A stretch of DNA of 64,000 nt from Erinaceus europaeus (lineage: Eukaryota > Chordata > Mammalia > Eulipotyphla > Erinaceidae), in the NCBI RefSeq assembly GCF_950295315.1, contig NC_080185.1, positions 44,931,237-44,995,236 on the forward strand. The letters run 5' to 3'. The notes under the pieces were generated by a model. That model was not told the DNA's origin. It worked only from the letters and a program-made list of their open reading frames with translations, and searched no databases. This document shows, piece by piece, positions 1 to 12,245 of the stretch (the stretch's first letter is position 1; every line of letters begins with the position of its first letter). The position numbers and the translations under genes are program-made.

Positions 1-957
1 GTAGATCTCTGCACTCTGTCAGCCTTCTGTTGCCAAAGCTGACGTCACCGTTGTGTCAGGGCATATAGCGTCACCACAGATGACATCAATTGTATTTATT
101 CTCTGTCTTCCATCATCACTAATATAATTCAGATTCTTCAAAGAATTACTCAACAGTGAACTCAAATTTAAAAGAATCACTCATCAGTGTAGAGTTCTGT
201 TTATTTCTATTCTCAAACAGCCTTTTTTTTTTTTCTTCATAGACTACATAACCTTGGGTGATTATTGATATTAAATTCTTTTCAGGACAATTATCCAGTA
301 TATTTTTTTCCTCAGTGATGTCTCATTTTAGAACCTATTTCTGTCAGACATTTCCTACTTCCTCCTAAGAGTTTTCTCCTGTTGGAGACTTTTAGCAGCT
401 GGACATTTTCAGAATGTCACCAAGATATTGGAGCACTTGTATTGCATAATCTTTCTTTCAAGTGAGAAGTAAATATGCATGGTGAGAAGAATGAAAAATC
501 AGGAGAGGACCTTCTCGTTTCTATAATTTTGAAAACCATTCTTAAATCACTTATAAAAAATGGGGAGGCAAGTAAAGGACCCCAGGGGGAGGGGATCTTT
601 AGGTTCACTGTATGAGGGTCCTTGGGTGGTAGGAGCAGTGTGAAACTTCACATCACTATTAGTTCCCCCCCAACCCTCCTAAAAAGAACTGTTCAAATTA
701 GTGAATAATACTATGGATGGATGACCTACCTCTAGAAATACAGAAATAGGACAATGTTATCAACAATTTTATCAATAATTTATAACCATATCAAGCAGGA
801 AAGGCTATGTCCTTCAGTTATTTTCACAGACTTGCTATGTTGCTTCATGTAGGTGGCGTGTCAAAAATTCTTCAGTCTTAAATGGTAATTAATAAATATA
901 GTTCATTTCAGCAAGTCCAATTTCCACGAGTATTGTGTTCTTAAAGTCTTCAATGGG
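1..957. other. Unique AT-rich sequence
   Basis: No SINE, L1 or LTR signature is seen. There is a short poly-T run near 223-234 and no open frame longer than about 60 codons. I see no exon-like sequence; treat as intergenic or intronic. Confidence 0.5.
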
Positions 958-1165
958 AGGCTGCAGCTTGGTGCACCTTGTTGATGACATACATGGCCAG
1001 CATCAAGGACTTTGGTTCAAACCCCAATTCTCAACCTGTTGGGTGTAAGCTCCAACAGTGGTTTAGCAATGCCATAGACATGTCTCTCTGCCTTTCTAGC
1101 TTTCTTTTCTTCTCAGTATCTCAGTCCTATCAAATAAAATACAAATAAAGTAAAAATGAAAATTA
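958..1165 (+). mobile_element. SINE B, degenerate
   Basis: A tRNA-like head (CTTGGTGCACCTTGTTGATG, then GGTTCAAACCCC as a B-box relic) is followed by a pyrimidine-rich body and an AATAAAATACAAATAAAG tail. The core is diverged, so this is an old copy. Confidence 0.6.
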
Positions 1166-1381
1166 AAGTAAAGTGTGATTTTATCTTTGTCTCCAAAAAT
1201 GAAGTTTTTTCGATGGTGCCTTGGAAAAAACATAGATGAAATTAAGATTGTAGTTTGTTGGACCTCATGCAATGGAGGCAGTGACACTTAGCTATGATCC
1301 CTAAACCAACCCTTATGAATTCCTTCCTGGGGAAAAATATAGATTGCACAGTATAAAGGGGCAAACAACCAGAGCCTATTG

Positions 1382-1441
1382 GACATCTTTATTTTTCATT
1401 TATATTGGCTAAGATAGAGAGAAATTAAGAGAGGTGGTGGG

Positions 1442-1480
<39 letters not shown>

Positions 1481-1606
1481 CAGACCTACTTCACCGCTTG
1501 TGAAGTGACCCCCCACCCCCGCAGGTGGGAATCAAAGGGCTTGAACCCAGATCCTGTGTTTCCTAGTATGTGCACATAATAAGGTGCACCACCGCCTGGC
1601 CCCCCA
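1382..1606 (-). mobile_element. SINE B with GA-expanded body
   Basis: The reverse strand reads a SINE B head (GCCAGGCGGTGGTGCACCTT) and a CACCTGCGGG core. The element's CT-rich body has expanded into a clean GA dinucleotide run at 1445-1477 on the plus strand. Confidence 0.75.
1445..1477. repeat. (GA)n microsatellite
   Basis: Perfect GA dinucleotide tract of about 33 bp arising in the pyrimidine body of the enclosing SINE. Confidence 0.9.
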
Positions 1607-1763
1607 ACTTTTAAAAATTAATATTTATTTATTTGTTTGGCAGAGAAAGATAAACTGAAATAGAACTGACACAGATACTATGGTTAGTAGACAAGTGAAC
1701 TGAAAGCTTTTATAACGACATTCTACACCTTCCAAGAATAAAATATGACAAATAAAGACTCCA

Positions 1764-2042
1764 GAGTCCGCGGTAGCACAGGTTGAGCACACATGGCACA
1801 AAGCGCAAGGATCGGCATAAGGATCAGGGTTGAGCCCCTGGCTCCCCACCTGCAGGGCAGTCGCTTCACAGGCGGTGAAGCAGGTCTGCAGGTGTCTGTC
1901 TTTCTCTCCCCCTCTCTGTCTTCCCCATCTCTCTCCATTTCTCTCTGTCTTATCGAATAACAACATCAATGACAACAACAACTACAACAATAAAACAAGT
2001 TCAACAAAAGAGAATAAATATTTAAAAAATTGTAAAAAAATT
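1764..2042 (+). mobile_element. SINE A (ERI-like)
   Basis: Full-length copy with head AGAGTCCGCGGTAGCAC, core CCCACCTGCAGGGCAGTCGC, TCTCTCC body and AACAACAACTACAACAATAA tail. Flanking copies AAAGACTCCA (1754-1763) and AAGGACTCCA (2043-2052) are a target-site duplication, showing L1-style retroposition. Confidence 0.9.
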
Positions 2043-2318
2043 AAGGACTCCAAAACCTGTTTTGTTCTGAAATGTCATATGAGCCCCTTGAAGACTGAAA
2101 AATATGCAAGTTAGAATATCAGGTTATATACAGAAAAGCAATATCTGTACAGGTCATATAATAAACATAACAAAAATAATTTTTTAACTTTATGCCAGTA
2201 CATCTGATAATTTAGGTAGAATGGACAAATACTAAAAGAGACAAACTTCTGAAGCTTATGTGAGATCAAGTAGACAAGCTGAATGAATACATGACTTTAT
2301 ACTTAAAAACCTTACCAT

Positions 2319-2621
2319 CGGGAGTCGGATGGTAGCGCATTGGGTTAAGTGCAGGTGGCGCGAAGCACAAGGGCCGGCTGAAGAATCCCAGTTCGAGCCC
2401 CGGCTCCCCACCAGCAGGGGCGTTGCTTCACAGACAATGAGGCAGGTCTACAGGTGTCTATCTTTCTCTCCCTCTCTCTGTCTTTCCCTCCTCTCTCCAT
2501 TTCTCTTTGTCCTATCTAACAATGACATCAATATCAACAACAATAATAACTATAACAACAGTAAAAACGAGGACATCAAAAGGGAAAATAAATACTAAAA
2601 AATTTTAAATATATTTTTTAA
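2319..2621 (+). mobile_element. SINE A (ERI-like)
   Basis: Head CGGGAGTCGGATGGTAGCGC, B box GTTCGAGCCCC, full body and A-rich tail. The target duplication is AAAACCTTACCA before and AAAACCTTCCCA after the element. Confidence 0.9.
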
Positions 2622-2839
2622 AAAAACCTTCCCAGATTCATATGATCTCCATATGGAATTTTTGTAGTCTTTTGAGCAGCAATATCATATACATAGAAAT
2701 TCTTGCAATAAAATTGAAGATGGGATACTATCCAGATTATTGTGTTGAGGCATTATTGCTATAATTTCAGAAGGAGAGCAAATCATAGGGAACTACAGAC
2801 AGGTAGCCCTCATGAATATAGAATATAGCATTTTTTAAA

Positions 2840-2991
2840 TTTAAAGAATTTTATTGATATTATTTCAATAAGAGAGACCAGAGCACTACTTAGCTCTGGC
2901 TTATGGTGGTGCTGGGGATTGAACCTGGGATCTCAGAGGCTCAGGCAGGGAAATCTTTTGCAGAACCATTTTGCTGTATCCCCAGCCCCAG
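2840..2991 (-). mobile_element. SINE C
   Basis: The plus strand reads TTTATTGATATTATTTC, then CCAGAGCACTACTTAGCTCTGG and GGGGATTGAACCTGGGATC, ending CCCCAGCCCC. This is a tRNA-headed SINE in reverse. AGCATTTTTTAAA-type copies on both sides fit a target duplication. Confidence 0.8.
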
Positions 2992-3010
2992 AAGCAATTT
3001 TTTAAAGCTT

Positions 3011-3253
3011 CCCCCCCTTTTGTTGCCTTTGTTGTTTTGTTGTTGTTGTTGTCATTACTGTTGTTATTATTGATGTTGTTGGATAATACAGAGTGAAATG
3101 GAGAGAGGAGGGGAAGACAGAGAGGAGGACGGAAAGATAGACACCTGCAGACCTGCTTTACTGCTTTTGAAGAGACTCCCCTGCAGGTGGGGAGGAGGGG
3201 GCTCGAACCGGGATCCTTAAGGTGATCCTTGCACTAAGCTAAGGCCTGACCCC
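3011..3253 (-). mobile_element. SINE A (ERI-like)
   Basis: Reverse copy. The body contains TTGTTGGATAATACAGAG and the core ACTCCCCTGCAGGTGGGGAG, with head CTAAGGCCTGACCCC. It lies almost back to back with the preceding SINE C, and AGAAGCAA motifs recur at 2991 and 3254. Confidence 0.9.
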
Positions 3254-3435
3254 TAGAAGCAAAACTTTTAAACAAAATGTTTGAAAATTAAAACTTGCTG
3301 TATATAAAAATGACAAATCATGACTAGGTAGGGTTCATGTAAGGAAATCAATTTTTAGTTTAGTATTTGAGAAACAAAATAATTCTCCACATGAGTAGAT
3401 TAAGAAAATAAAATGTACAATTACATCAATTTATA

Positions 3436-3920
3436 TGACCGGTCCCGGGTAAAGCAGAAGGGTCCCCGAGAGGAGGGCAAAATAATGGCAGGGCACAGAA
3501 GTACCAGAATTATTATCTGATACTTTATTCTTAGCAGAGCCCAGATTATATAGGGAAGCAATAACAATGATTTTAGTTCTCAGCTTAGACAACAAAACAT
3601 GCTAACACAGTGTCCAAAGTTCAACTCAGTGAAGCAGTGAAGACTTAACAGGAACTTTTGTTGACTTTCCCTTCACCTGGCTGCAGCCTGTATTCAAGGT
3701 CAAAATAACCCTGCCTGTCTGCCAGTGATTTCTGTACAGCCCATGTGAATGAATCCAAAGGTCAGAGCAAGGTGTTCTTGGACCTTGTCCATCAGAACCT
3801 TGTCCATATATATCCTCGTGAAAGAAACCCAGCAGCATTCCCTGGACCTTCACTACCAGGACTGTATAGGCTTCCTCTTAAGTTTATTGCATGATGTTGC
3901 TCATGCCAATGTCCCCAACA
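3436..3920 (-). mobile_element. Solo-LTR-like element
   Basis: On the minus strand the segment starts TGTTGGGGACATTGG and ends ACCCGGGACCGGTCA, so it has TG...CA termini. An AATAAA lies in GCTAAGAATAAAGTATCAG near its 3' end, as in LTR R regions, followed by a GC-rich U5-like stretch. Length (about 485 bp) and layout resemble a class I (gammaretrovirus-like) LTR. No clean 4-bp target duplication is visible (TATA versus CTTA), so the exact ends and class are uncertain. No internal viral sequence adjoins it. Confidence 0.5.
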
Positions 3921-5116
3921 CTTATACTTTTTTTTTTTTGGCTGAATCTGGCATCCACTCTTGAGAAATTCTTAGTAGTTTAGGAACAGAAAGGAATTTC
4001 ATGTAACTTGCAGAGGGGAGTTTATGTTAAATGGCAATCAATACATTACTGTAGATGAAATATCAAATTCTTTTCTTCTGACATTAAAAGAAATTTTTTA
4101 GAAAGAGAACCAAATATACATTCTAAAAATCTGGCCGAAAGACAAGGGAGCTCTTCATTCAATCTAATATCTCCTAAGTGCAGTTAATGTCAAAGTAAGA
4201 TCTGGTTGTATAAGAATCTGCAACTTAACTCCTGACATTTTGAATGAGTATTTATTCCTCTGTCCCATTTTTGTTTTCCTTTGTTTCCTTGTATAGTTCT
4301 TCACTTGTCCTGTGTCCTTGTTGGGTCTGCTGTTTTAGAGTGAGTTTTCTTTTTCACTTGTTTAGTTCCTATCTTTTCTACAAATTTGTATGAGGTGGTA
4401 TGCTTAGAAAGTTGGCATCTCTAAATTTACTCTTCCTTTATTCTCTGTCACTTCTGCCGACCATCACTGTTCTGCTGCTCAGACATCTTGTCTCCATCTC
4501 TGGAAGTTTTTTGTGGTCTTCATCTTTTTCACACCATTCTGCTTTTCTTTACTCACTCAATAGTATTTACTCTGTGAAAGGTGTTATTATAGTAAGTAGG
4601 AGTACTGATGACACACACGCATTGCTATTTAGGGTCTCTCTGTTGGGGGAGGCTGGCACTCAGTCCTTGAGGAGGCCTAAGGGCTAGTCCCCAGGGGCTT
4701 TTGGTCCATTCTGAGGAATCATGAAGCACTATGTGGATGATTTGTACAGCTTTATTTCATAGAAGTGAGGTAGTTTGTTTGTAGGGGAAAAAAGTTCACT
4801 GTTGAAGTGAATGCTGCTAGCTTATGCATCATCATATGAAGGCCATGGAGTGTCTGTGGCCCCTCCCTGCTGAATTTTCCTCCCCAGTTTATTCTCCTTC
4901 TTAACCCAAATTAGAGTTAACTTTTCATTGGTCCCTTGAGATTTTCTATTGAACTTCTTTTTTTGGGGGGAGGAGGGGTGTTAACAAATACAGAGTTTAT
5001 TACAATGCAGGTTAGGTAAGTACAGCAAAATAGGCAGAGGGGCAAAGATCGGCTTAGCCATGATGGTGGGAGTCCTGAGTGTTGTTTTTTTAAATAAGTT
5101 ATTGGTTTCTGATGTG

Positions 5117-5118
<2 letters not shown>
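3921..5118. other. Unique sequence
   Basis: No family is recognised. A T-run lies at 3930-3939 and a G-rich patch at 4965-4978. The 95-codon plus-strand frame at 4400-4687 has no recognisable domain and looks like chance. Confidence 0.4.

Positions 5119-5160
<42 letters not shown>
5119..5160. repeat. (AT)n microsatellite
   Basis: Perfect AT tract of about 42 bp directly abutting the A-rich end of the next SINE. Confidence 0.95.
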
Positions 5161-5161
<1 letters not shown>

Positions 5162-5165
<4 letters not shown>

Positions 5166-5424
5166 TATTTATTTATTTATTCCATATGTTGCCCTTGTTG
5201 TAGTTAATATTGTTGTCGTCCTTGTTGGATAGGACAGAGAGAAATGTAGAGAGGAGGGGAAGACAGAGAGGGGGAGAGAAAGACAGACATCTGCAGACCT
5301 GCTTCACCGCCTGTGAAGCAACTCCCTTGCAGGTGGAGAGCAGGGGCTGGAACCCTGGATCCTTACACCAGTCCTTGCGCTTTGCGCCACGTGCGCTTAC
5401 CCGTTGGGCTACCACCCGACTCCC
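5162..5424 (-). mobile_element. SINE A (ERI-like)
   Basis: Reverse copy ending CTACCACCCGACTCCC, with core CTCCCTTGCAGGTGGAGAGC and a TTATTTATTTATTCC tail complement. Its tail adjoins the (AT)n tract, which probably grew from it. Confidence 0.9.
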
Positions 5425-5563
5425 GAAATATGTATATATAAATTTTTATTTATAAAAAGGAAACACTGACAAAACCATAGGATGAGAGGGGTACAACTCC
5501 ACACAACTCCCACCACCATAACTCTGTATCCCATCCCCTCCCCTGATAGCTTTCCTATTCTTT

Positions 5564-5858
5564 TTTTTCTTTTAATATTTATTTACTTTCTCTTTTGTTG
5601 TCCTTGTTTTATCTTTGTTGTGGTTATTATTGTTGTTGTTGTTGTTGGATAGGACAGAGAGAAATGGAGAGAGGAGGGGAAGACAGAGAGGGGGAGAGAA
5701 AGACACCTGCATACATCATGCATACATCATGCATACACCTCTTGTGAGGTGACCGCCCCCTGCAGGTGGAGAGCCAGGGACTCAAACCAGAATCCTTATT
5801 CTGGTCCTTGCGCTTTGCGCCATGGTTACTTAACCCTCTGCAATATTGCCCGACCCCC
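5564..5858 (-). mobile_element. SINE A inserted in L1
   Basis: Reverse copy with GTTGTTGTTGTTGGATAGGA body. It is flanked by AGCTTTCCTATTCTTT (5548-5563) and AGCTTTCTTATTCTTT (5859-5874). A small ATACATCATGC repeat expansion sits at 5710-5735. Confidence 0.9.
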
Positions 5859-5875
5859 AGCTTTCTTATTCTTTA

Positions 5876-5941
5876 TTTTTTTTTTCATTATTTATTTTCT
5901 CTTTTGTTGCCCTTGTTGTTTTGTTTTTGTTGATGTCGTTG
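5876..5941 (-). mobile_element. SINE A tail-end fragment
   Basis: Only the 3' end of a reverse SINE A is present (TTTTGTTGCCCTTGTTG, TTGATGTCGTTG). It is followed by a third copy of the target, AGTTTTCCTATTCTTTA (5942-5958). This is either a second, strongly 5'-truncated insertion at the same A-rich target or a deletion product. Confidence 0.7.
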
Positions 5942-6140
5942 AGTTTTCCTATTCTTTAACCCTCTGGGAGTATGGACCCAGGGTCATTATGGGGTGCAGA
6001 AGGTGGAAGGTCTGGCTTCTGTAATTGCTTCCCCACTAAACATGGGCATTGGCAGGTTGATCCATACTCCCAGCCTATCTCTCTCTTTCCATAGTGGGGC
6101 AGGGTTCTGGGGGAAGCAACATCTTTTTTCCCAGGTATAG

Positions 6141-7837
6141 CTACCTTTCTAAACCCCCCACCCCTTGTAATAATTACCACTTCCTAGTCCTCTTTTAAAC
6201 CTCTTCCTACTACTTCCTGGTGCTGTCTTCAAACCCTCTGTCTGGTAGGGGAAACAGATGGGAAAACAAAAAAAGGCCTTAGTCTCAGATAATTCAGGTT
6301 GAAGTGGGGCTCAAAGTTCCCTGGTCCTCATCTTTCCCTAACACGCCCACATAAACAGACAAATGTATTGAGGAATCCACCAGATTCATTCTGGAGGACA
6401 CTTCATAAAGTCGCCATTTCATTTTCCTCTATTTCTAATTCAGATGTTAGCAATACTAGTCTCTTTACACAAGCTAGTTACATCTAGTAGGCTAGACATT
6501 CATTGCCTCTCTAGTTGTAACCTAAAATTCTTGACTTCTTTTCCTACTTCTTACCTAACCCTATTTAAATAAATACTAGATAATACTATATATTACATTA
6601 TCGCCTATAGGATTTACTCCTACAGATTACCAAGTGCAACTTTGTCAGCCAATGGAGTAACCAGTGACATTTGCCTAAATTTTCGGGTCAATTTAATCCT
6701 TTCATTTTGCAAACTGCCTTGCCATTTACAAAGGGTGGCTCAGATTTGCAGGATAATGCAAGTACAGCACCCCTCAAGGAAGCATGAGGTATGTAAACCT
6801 TTCCAAGTACTGGAAGTGAAAGAGTTGGAGTGGCACCCATATACATTTCTAATTGCCCTGAACATTCGTGTTTAAGTGAAGGAAAATGGGACAGTCCTGC
6901 GTGTTTTACTGCCTCTCAGACAAATTGAAATTCTGGGTCTGTGGACTTCTCTTTCTCAGAGTTCAGCTGGGAAGAGGTGTATGTTTATATAGAAGGGTTC
7001 TACTATAAATACAATGACTCACTGACAAAACCTTTTTGTTTAAGGAAACAGGACACAAAGACCTTGCTATAAGCAGAGCGAGGGTGGGGGGAGACAGAGA
7101 GGATGGTGTGAAGATGACCTATTTTCATTTGAAAATGTTCACAGCAAAGTTACAGACCATGGGTAGCGTTCTGAATGCAGACATAAGAGCAGGAACCATT
7201 AGTTTTCCATTAACCTGATGGCTTTTTAGGTGTGTAATTAATGATCTATCATTGTGTGTATCTCCCTGTACTTCAAAACTGGAGTCTGGGTTATTCAGAC
7301 CCTGCAGCAATCTCTCTGAACTCTGAAAACAATTAGACAAAGAAAGCTTTTTATTAGAATATTAATCACTACTTTGGTTCTCCGTTTTGCCATATGCTTG
7401 CAGGCAGTGCACAAACATTAATGGACAGAGACTATGTATTCATATAGTTTGCATCAAATTATCTTCTGATTCTGCCCTTAAGTGTAAGCAACAATTCCAA
7501 ATTTAACAAAGTTCTAGTATGATTTATTCACATATAATTTGTGAGGAATCATTCAGGTAATTCAACAACAACAAAAAAACTTGCTTCCTGAAATAGAGAC
7601 ACTCTTGACTGTTTCACGAAACTATAAGTTGTTCCAGATATATAAGAAAAATGCATCTCATATTGGAACTGTCCCTAGAAAGTGGGACTATCTTGCTCAC
7701 ACCACAAGGTGCTGTCACCTCCCTGGATGGAGAGTTCTTAAATGTGTATATATGTGGTTATTGCGGGGGGGGAGGGGTTACGGCGACTGTGGAGGACTGA
7801 ATGAGCAAAGTTGTAAAAACCTTGTTACAGGGCCAAC
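6141..7837. other. Unique sequence
   Basis: No transposable element is recognised. There are CCCCCCACCCC-type runs near 6150 and ATAGAAT-rich sequence, but no convincing exon. Open frames are at most 91 codons and lack domains. Confidence 0.4.
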
Positions 7838-7975
7838 AATATTGCTCACTTAGCAGTGTGCTGTGTTGCCACATGCAAGATTGAGGTTCATACCCAGCCC
7901 CCACCACACTAAAAGAGGCTTCTGTGCTATGGTCTCCCTCTCCCCCACCCCCAGCCAAAATAAATAAAATAAAAA
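7838..7975 (+). mobile_element. SINE D-like, degenerate
   Basis: Contains a decayed tRNA-like head (CACTTAGCAGTGTGCTGTG), GAGGTTCATACCCAGCCCCC as a B-box relic, and an AAAATAAATAAAATAAAAAG tail. Confidence 0.5.
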
Positions 7976-8249
7976 GTATGCAAAACCATAGTAGTGCTAA
8001 GTAAATGATACTGTTCTTGCCAATCACTGAGGTAGGTCATAAGAAAGTACTAGGCCTAAGAAACGCTCTTATTCTACTTGATACTTAGTTCTTCTATGGA
8101 CTAAAATGCCAAAGGATGAATAGGTCACAGTTGACCATCAATGAAACTTTCCTCTAAAAAGTTCACTTACTCTTTCCTCTGTAGCCGAACACACGATTGG
8201 AAAGTTCAGTGTTTTGTTTTATTTTTGTCTTTTGAGGAACAGAGATTTC

Positions 8250-8553
<304 letters not shown>

Positions 8554-8595
8554 ATCAGAGACTTATTTTCTTGTCTATCCAGAACTGTTAATCAT

Positions 8596-8728
8596 CACTG
8601 GTGGTTTCACCTGCAGGGACAAAACTTCACAAATGGTCAAGCAGTACTGCAGATATCTCTTCTTTCTCTCCTTTGCTACCCACCTTCCCTCTCCATTTCG
8701 TTGTCTGTATCCTTTAATTAATTAAATG
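8596..8728 (+). mobile_element. SINE B, 3' part
   Basis: Core TTCACCTGCAGGGACAAAAC, AAGCAGTACTGCAG, a pyrimidine body and an AATTAATTAAATG tail. The tRNA head is diverged or missing. Confidence 0.55.
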
Positions 8729-10742
8729 TTCTGCCCCAATGTTCTAAATATTTTTGTGTCTTTTACTTATCTGTTTTGGCAATATTATTCCTTGGCTGCA
8801 GAGATGTTCCGGCAGGATTTAATGGTGATAGGAAAATCATCTAAATAAGAGAAGTAATTTGCACTATGAAGGTGTTTAAATAAGATCTGTAGATTCATCC
8901 AATGGCATATGTTTTTCGGCAACAACAACAACAACAAATTCATCTGATGCATTAATTAATGATATAAATGTTTCCTGTTGATTAAAGGAAACTATTCTAT
9001 AAGCCTATTTTTTTACTATATGCCTGTATACCTTTATATACCAGTGAGTATCTCCATATAAGTATTAAATGACCATATGCCAAAGTGTTAATCATGTTTA
9101 TTGTTGGGTACTATAATTACCTGGTTTTAATGTTCTCTTTATGCTGCTGATTAGGATCTTAAAATTTTTCTGAAGTTAATGTGCAGTTCTTGTATTAAAT
9201 CCATTTCTAAACGAATACAAGGAAAGTAGGGGGAATGCTTGAACAAATGGATAATTGAAAAATACTTATTAACAATTTCATGCTGATTCTATCCCTGAGG
9301 TCTTAGTCCCCAGCCACTTGAATGCAAATGAGGATTTGAATTTTAAAAAGGGTGATATAGATCCCCCCCTCGTCTCTCCCTCTCTGTTTCTATTTTTTCA
9401 TCTTACAGGGAATTGATGGAAATCAGGCCCAGGTTTTCAATTTTGGGGGAAAGAAACATTTTGCAAAATCATTAGCAAACATTTCCTAATTGTTATTAAA
9501 CATTTCAACTTATTACACATATCTTCCTGCTATTTGAAAATACCATGATTTTTTTTAAATGAAAAATAGCACCGGGGAATCAGATTAATTTATTTATGTA
9601 ATGAATGACCCTTTTAAGTTGAAAGTCTGATTTTAATATCAGAGTATATGGAGAAACAATCAACATGGCCATCTGACTATGGCCTACTCAACGCATACAC
9701 ACAATTTCTTTGCTGAATGATTTTATTCTCCTGATATTTTTTTTAAAGATTTCAGGATGGTAGCTAAGCCTATAATAACAGTGCCAAATTTCTTCATTAA
9801 AAGATAGAGCTACATTATTTCATTTTCCAGAAATACCTTCAGGGTAACTTCATTTTAGCATTTTGGCATCTGCTTGAAAGCAAATCTGAATTATTTCTTA
9901 AGAAGTGAGATTTTCAAAGAAACATAATTGCTACTGCCGAAGGGAGATGGTTTGTGATAAGGGAGGAAATAGAAGACACCTGTAGTGATGAGTAATGCAA
10001 CCCAGGAAGAAGGATACAATTGAAATCTTGCTGTAATGCTTATCTCTCCCTAGAAGCAAGTATAAGCTGACCTCATCTGAATTTGGGTACTGGAGTGCCC
10101 GGTGGCTTTTATCCTAAGGTGATTTGCTTATACAATATTTCCATTATCAGAATTTCTGGGACAATATACTATTGAGAAAAATGCAAATTTAGGACAAGTT
10201 ATATCGTTTCTTTATTAAGAATCCTTCCATCTTTTTCATTTTGTTTCTTTGTTTGTTTGTTTATCTTCTTTTCCCGGGGCTTTATAGTGTTGGCAGTGAC
10301 ATCAGTTTTTGTGTGGATTATGTTAGAAACTGATAAAGTAAGGACATCAGTTCGTATTTTCGTGGATACTGAACAACCTACAGAATGGGAAAGCTTATAA
10401 ATCAGGCCTACTGAAACACTAAGGCCTGTACTGAACTGGCACTGTATATACTAGAATTATAGTGACACATTAGCTTGAAGTTCTATTCAAGAATAACACA
10501 CAAATTCATATAATGTTCCATATTAAGAAGAAGACCCAGTGAGTCCTGAGATTATTACACAGACAAATATCTTATTTCTTGGACTGTGGAAATGATCAGT
10601 TGCCTTGCTGTAGTACTTTTTGTTCAGTCAGTTTGTATGTATTTTTTTTAACTTGGTGCAATCCTTTGCAGTAAAATATGAATCCCTTCAATATAAGGGA
10701 AATGGCCCTTATTGTGTTGTTAGCATGTAGAATGCCCCAGTT
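8729..10742. other. Unique AT-rich sequence
   Basis: About 2 kb without a recognisable transposable element. A short (AAC)n lies at 8921-8937 and a TTTG run near 10245-10262. No open frame above 60 codons. One of the cleaner unique stretches and a reasonable place to look for conserved non-coding sequence. Confidence 0.45.
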
Positions 10743-12245
10743 AAAAAAATAAATAAATATTATGCAGCTATCAAGAACAATGAACCCACCTTCTCTGACC
10801 CATCTTGGACAGAGCTAGAAGGAATTATGTTAAGTGAGCTAAGTCAGAAAGATAAAGATGAGTATGGGATGATCCCACTCATCAACAGAAGTTGAGTAAG
10901 AAGATCTGAAAGGGAAACTAAAAGCAGGACCTGACCAAATTGTAAGTAGGGCACCAAAGTAAAAACCCTGTGGTGAGGGGTAGACATGCAGCTTCCTGGG
11001 CCAGTGGGGGGTGGGAGTGGGTGGGAGGGATGAGTCACAGTCTTCTGGTGGTGGGAATGGTGTTTATGTACACTCCTAGTAAAATGTAGTCATATAAATA
11101 ACTAGTTAATTAATATGAGAGGGGGAAAATTAATTGTATGTCTCGAAGTTTTTTAAAACACAGACTGAATCTTTTTAATATATAGGCTGTGTAATTGATA
11201 TGCAGACTCTCTCAAAAGCCTAGACCAAGTAGATCAGAAGCAACCAATAGCATAGCTATATACAAGATACTAGGTACTCTACAGCAAACCCTAACAAAAG
11301 GACTTTTCAAAGTTAACCCAATTACCAAATAATGTGATAACATTAACTATCTATTGTCTTTTTGAACCCTAAGACAGCAGGAACCTCACATCTCCACTAT
11401 AGAGCCTCTACTTCCCCCAGTCCTGGAACCCTTGGATAGGGCCCACTTTCCCGTATGCCTCTCCCAATCCATATCAAATAATATTGCATCTGCCAATTAC
11501 AATCTAATCAACACAAAGATTGCCACCTCAACATGCTTCACTTCAGACTGTATCCAGAGACTTCACCTGTGGAATGACAACCCTTCAGCTTCATTACTCG
11601 GGTGAGACCTTTCCTTTCATAGTATACTCTAATTCCATCCCAGGTGGTTCACTTCCTAACAAAGTCCCAAAACCTAGATATAGACCAGGTTCTGTGAGAG
11701 AGAGCATATGTTCACACGTATCCATAAACAAGTGCAAAATATATATCTGAAAGCAGAAGTACACAAGAGTTTGCAGTGAGTATCCCCCTAACACTTCCTC
11801 TCCACTATTCCAGGTTTTGGGTCCATGATTGCTCAACAATTTGTTTGGCTTTGTATGTTAACTCTCTTTTCAGTCACCAGGTTCCAGATGTCATCAGGAT
11901 GCTGTCCAGGCTTCCCTGAATTGAAAACCCCACCAATGTGTCCTGGAGCTCAGCTTTCCCAGAGACACACCCTACTAGGGAAATAGAGAGGCAGACTGGG
12001 AGTATGGACCGTCCAGTCAATGCCCATGTTCAGCGGGGAAGCAATTACAGAAGCCAGACCTTTCACCTTCTACAACCCACAATGACCCTGGGTCCATGCT
12101 CCCAGAGGGATAGAGAATGGGAAAGCTATCAGGGGAAGGGGTGGGATATGGAGATTGGATGGTGGGAATTGTGTGGAGTTGTACCCCTCCTACCCTATAG
12201 TTTTGTTAATTAATCCTTTCTTAAATAAAGGGAAAAATAAATAAA
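10743..12245 (+). mobile_element. L1 3' end with internally shortened long 3'UTR
   Basis: Begins in ORF2: 10760-10895 translates to YAAIKNN, then LEGIMLSEL and KDKDEYGM, the conserved L1 ORF2 C-terminus. It passes through a G-rich patch (GTGGGAGTGGGTGGGAGGG) into the long 3'UTR. It ends GGAATTGTGTGGAGTTGTAC and AAATAAAGGGAAAAATAAAT. Compared with other copies, about 0.9 kb is missing near 11780. It shows directly that the recurrent 3'UTR repeat is attached to L1 ORF2. Confidence 0.8.
10760..10897 (+). pseudogene. L1 ORF2 C-terminal fragment
   Basis: Frame encoding the tail of the L1 reverse transcriptase protein, with residues ELEGIMLSELSQKDKDEYG. Only the last 45 or so codons remain and they end at an in-frame stop in the following sequence. 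Not functional. Confidence 0.7.

Larger units (their letters stand above)
5435..6140 (-). mobile_element. L1 long-3'UTR end, interrupted
   Basis: Reverse copy of the recurrent 3'UTR: tail complement ATTTTTATTTATAAAAAGG, then GGTACAACTCCACACAACTCC and GGGAGTATGGACCCAGGGTC. It is 5'-truncated at about 6140 and is split by the SINE A insertions at 5564-5858 and 5876-5941. Confidence 0.75.

Noticed and set aside
1723..1938. Recurrent frames reading like ERxGEDREGERKxDTCRPASPPVKRLPCRWGA on the antisense of many loci
   Set aside because: They are the antisense of the SINE A body and core. Every SINE A copy gives the same open frame.
2449..2530. Regularly recurring TCTCTCC/CTGCAGGTG blocks that could suggest CRISPR-like spacing
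   Set aside because: The recurrence comes from dispersed SINEs; there are no arrays with constant repeats and unique spacers.
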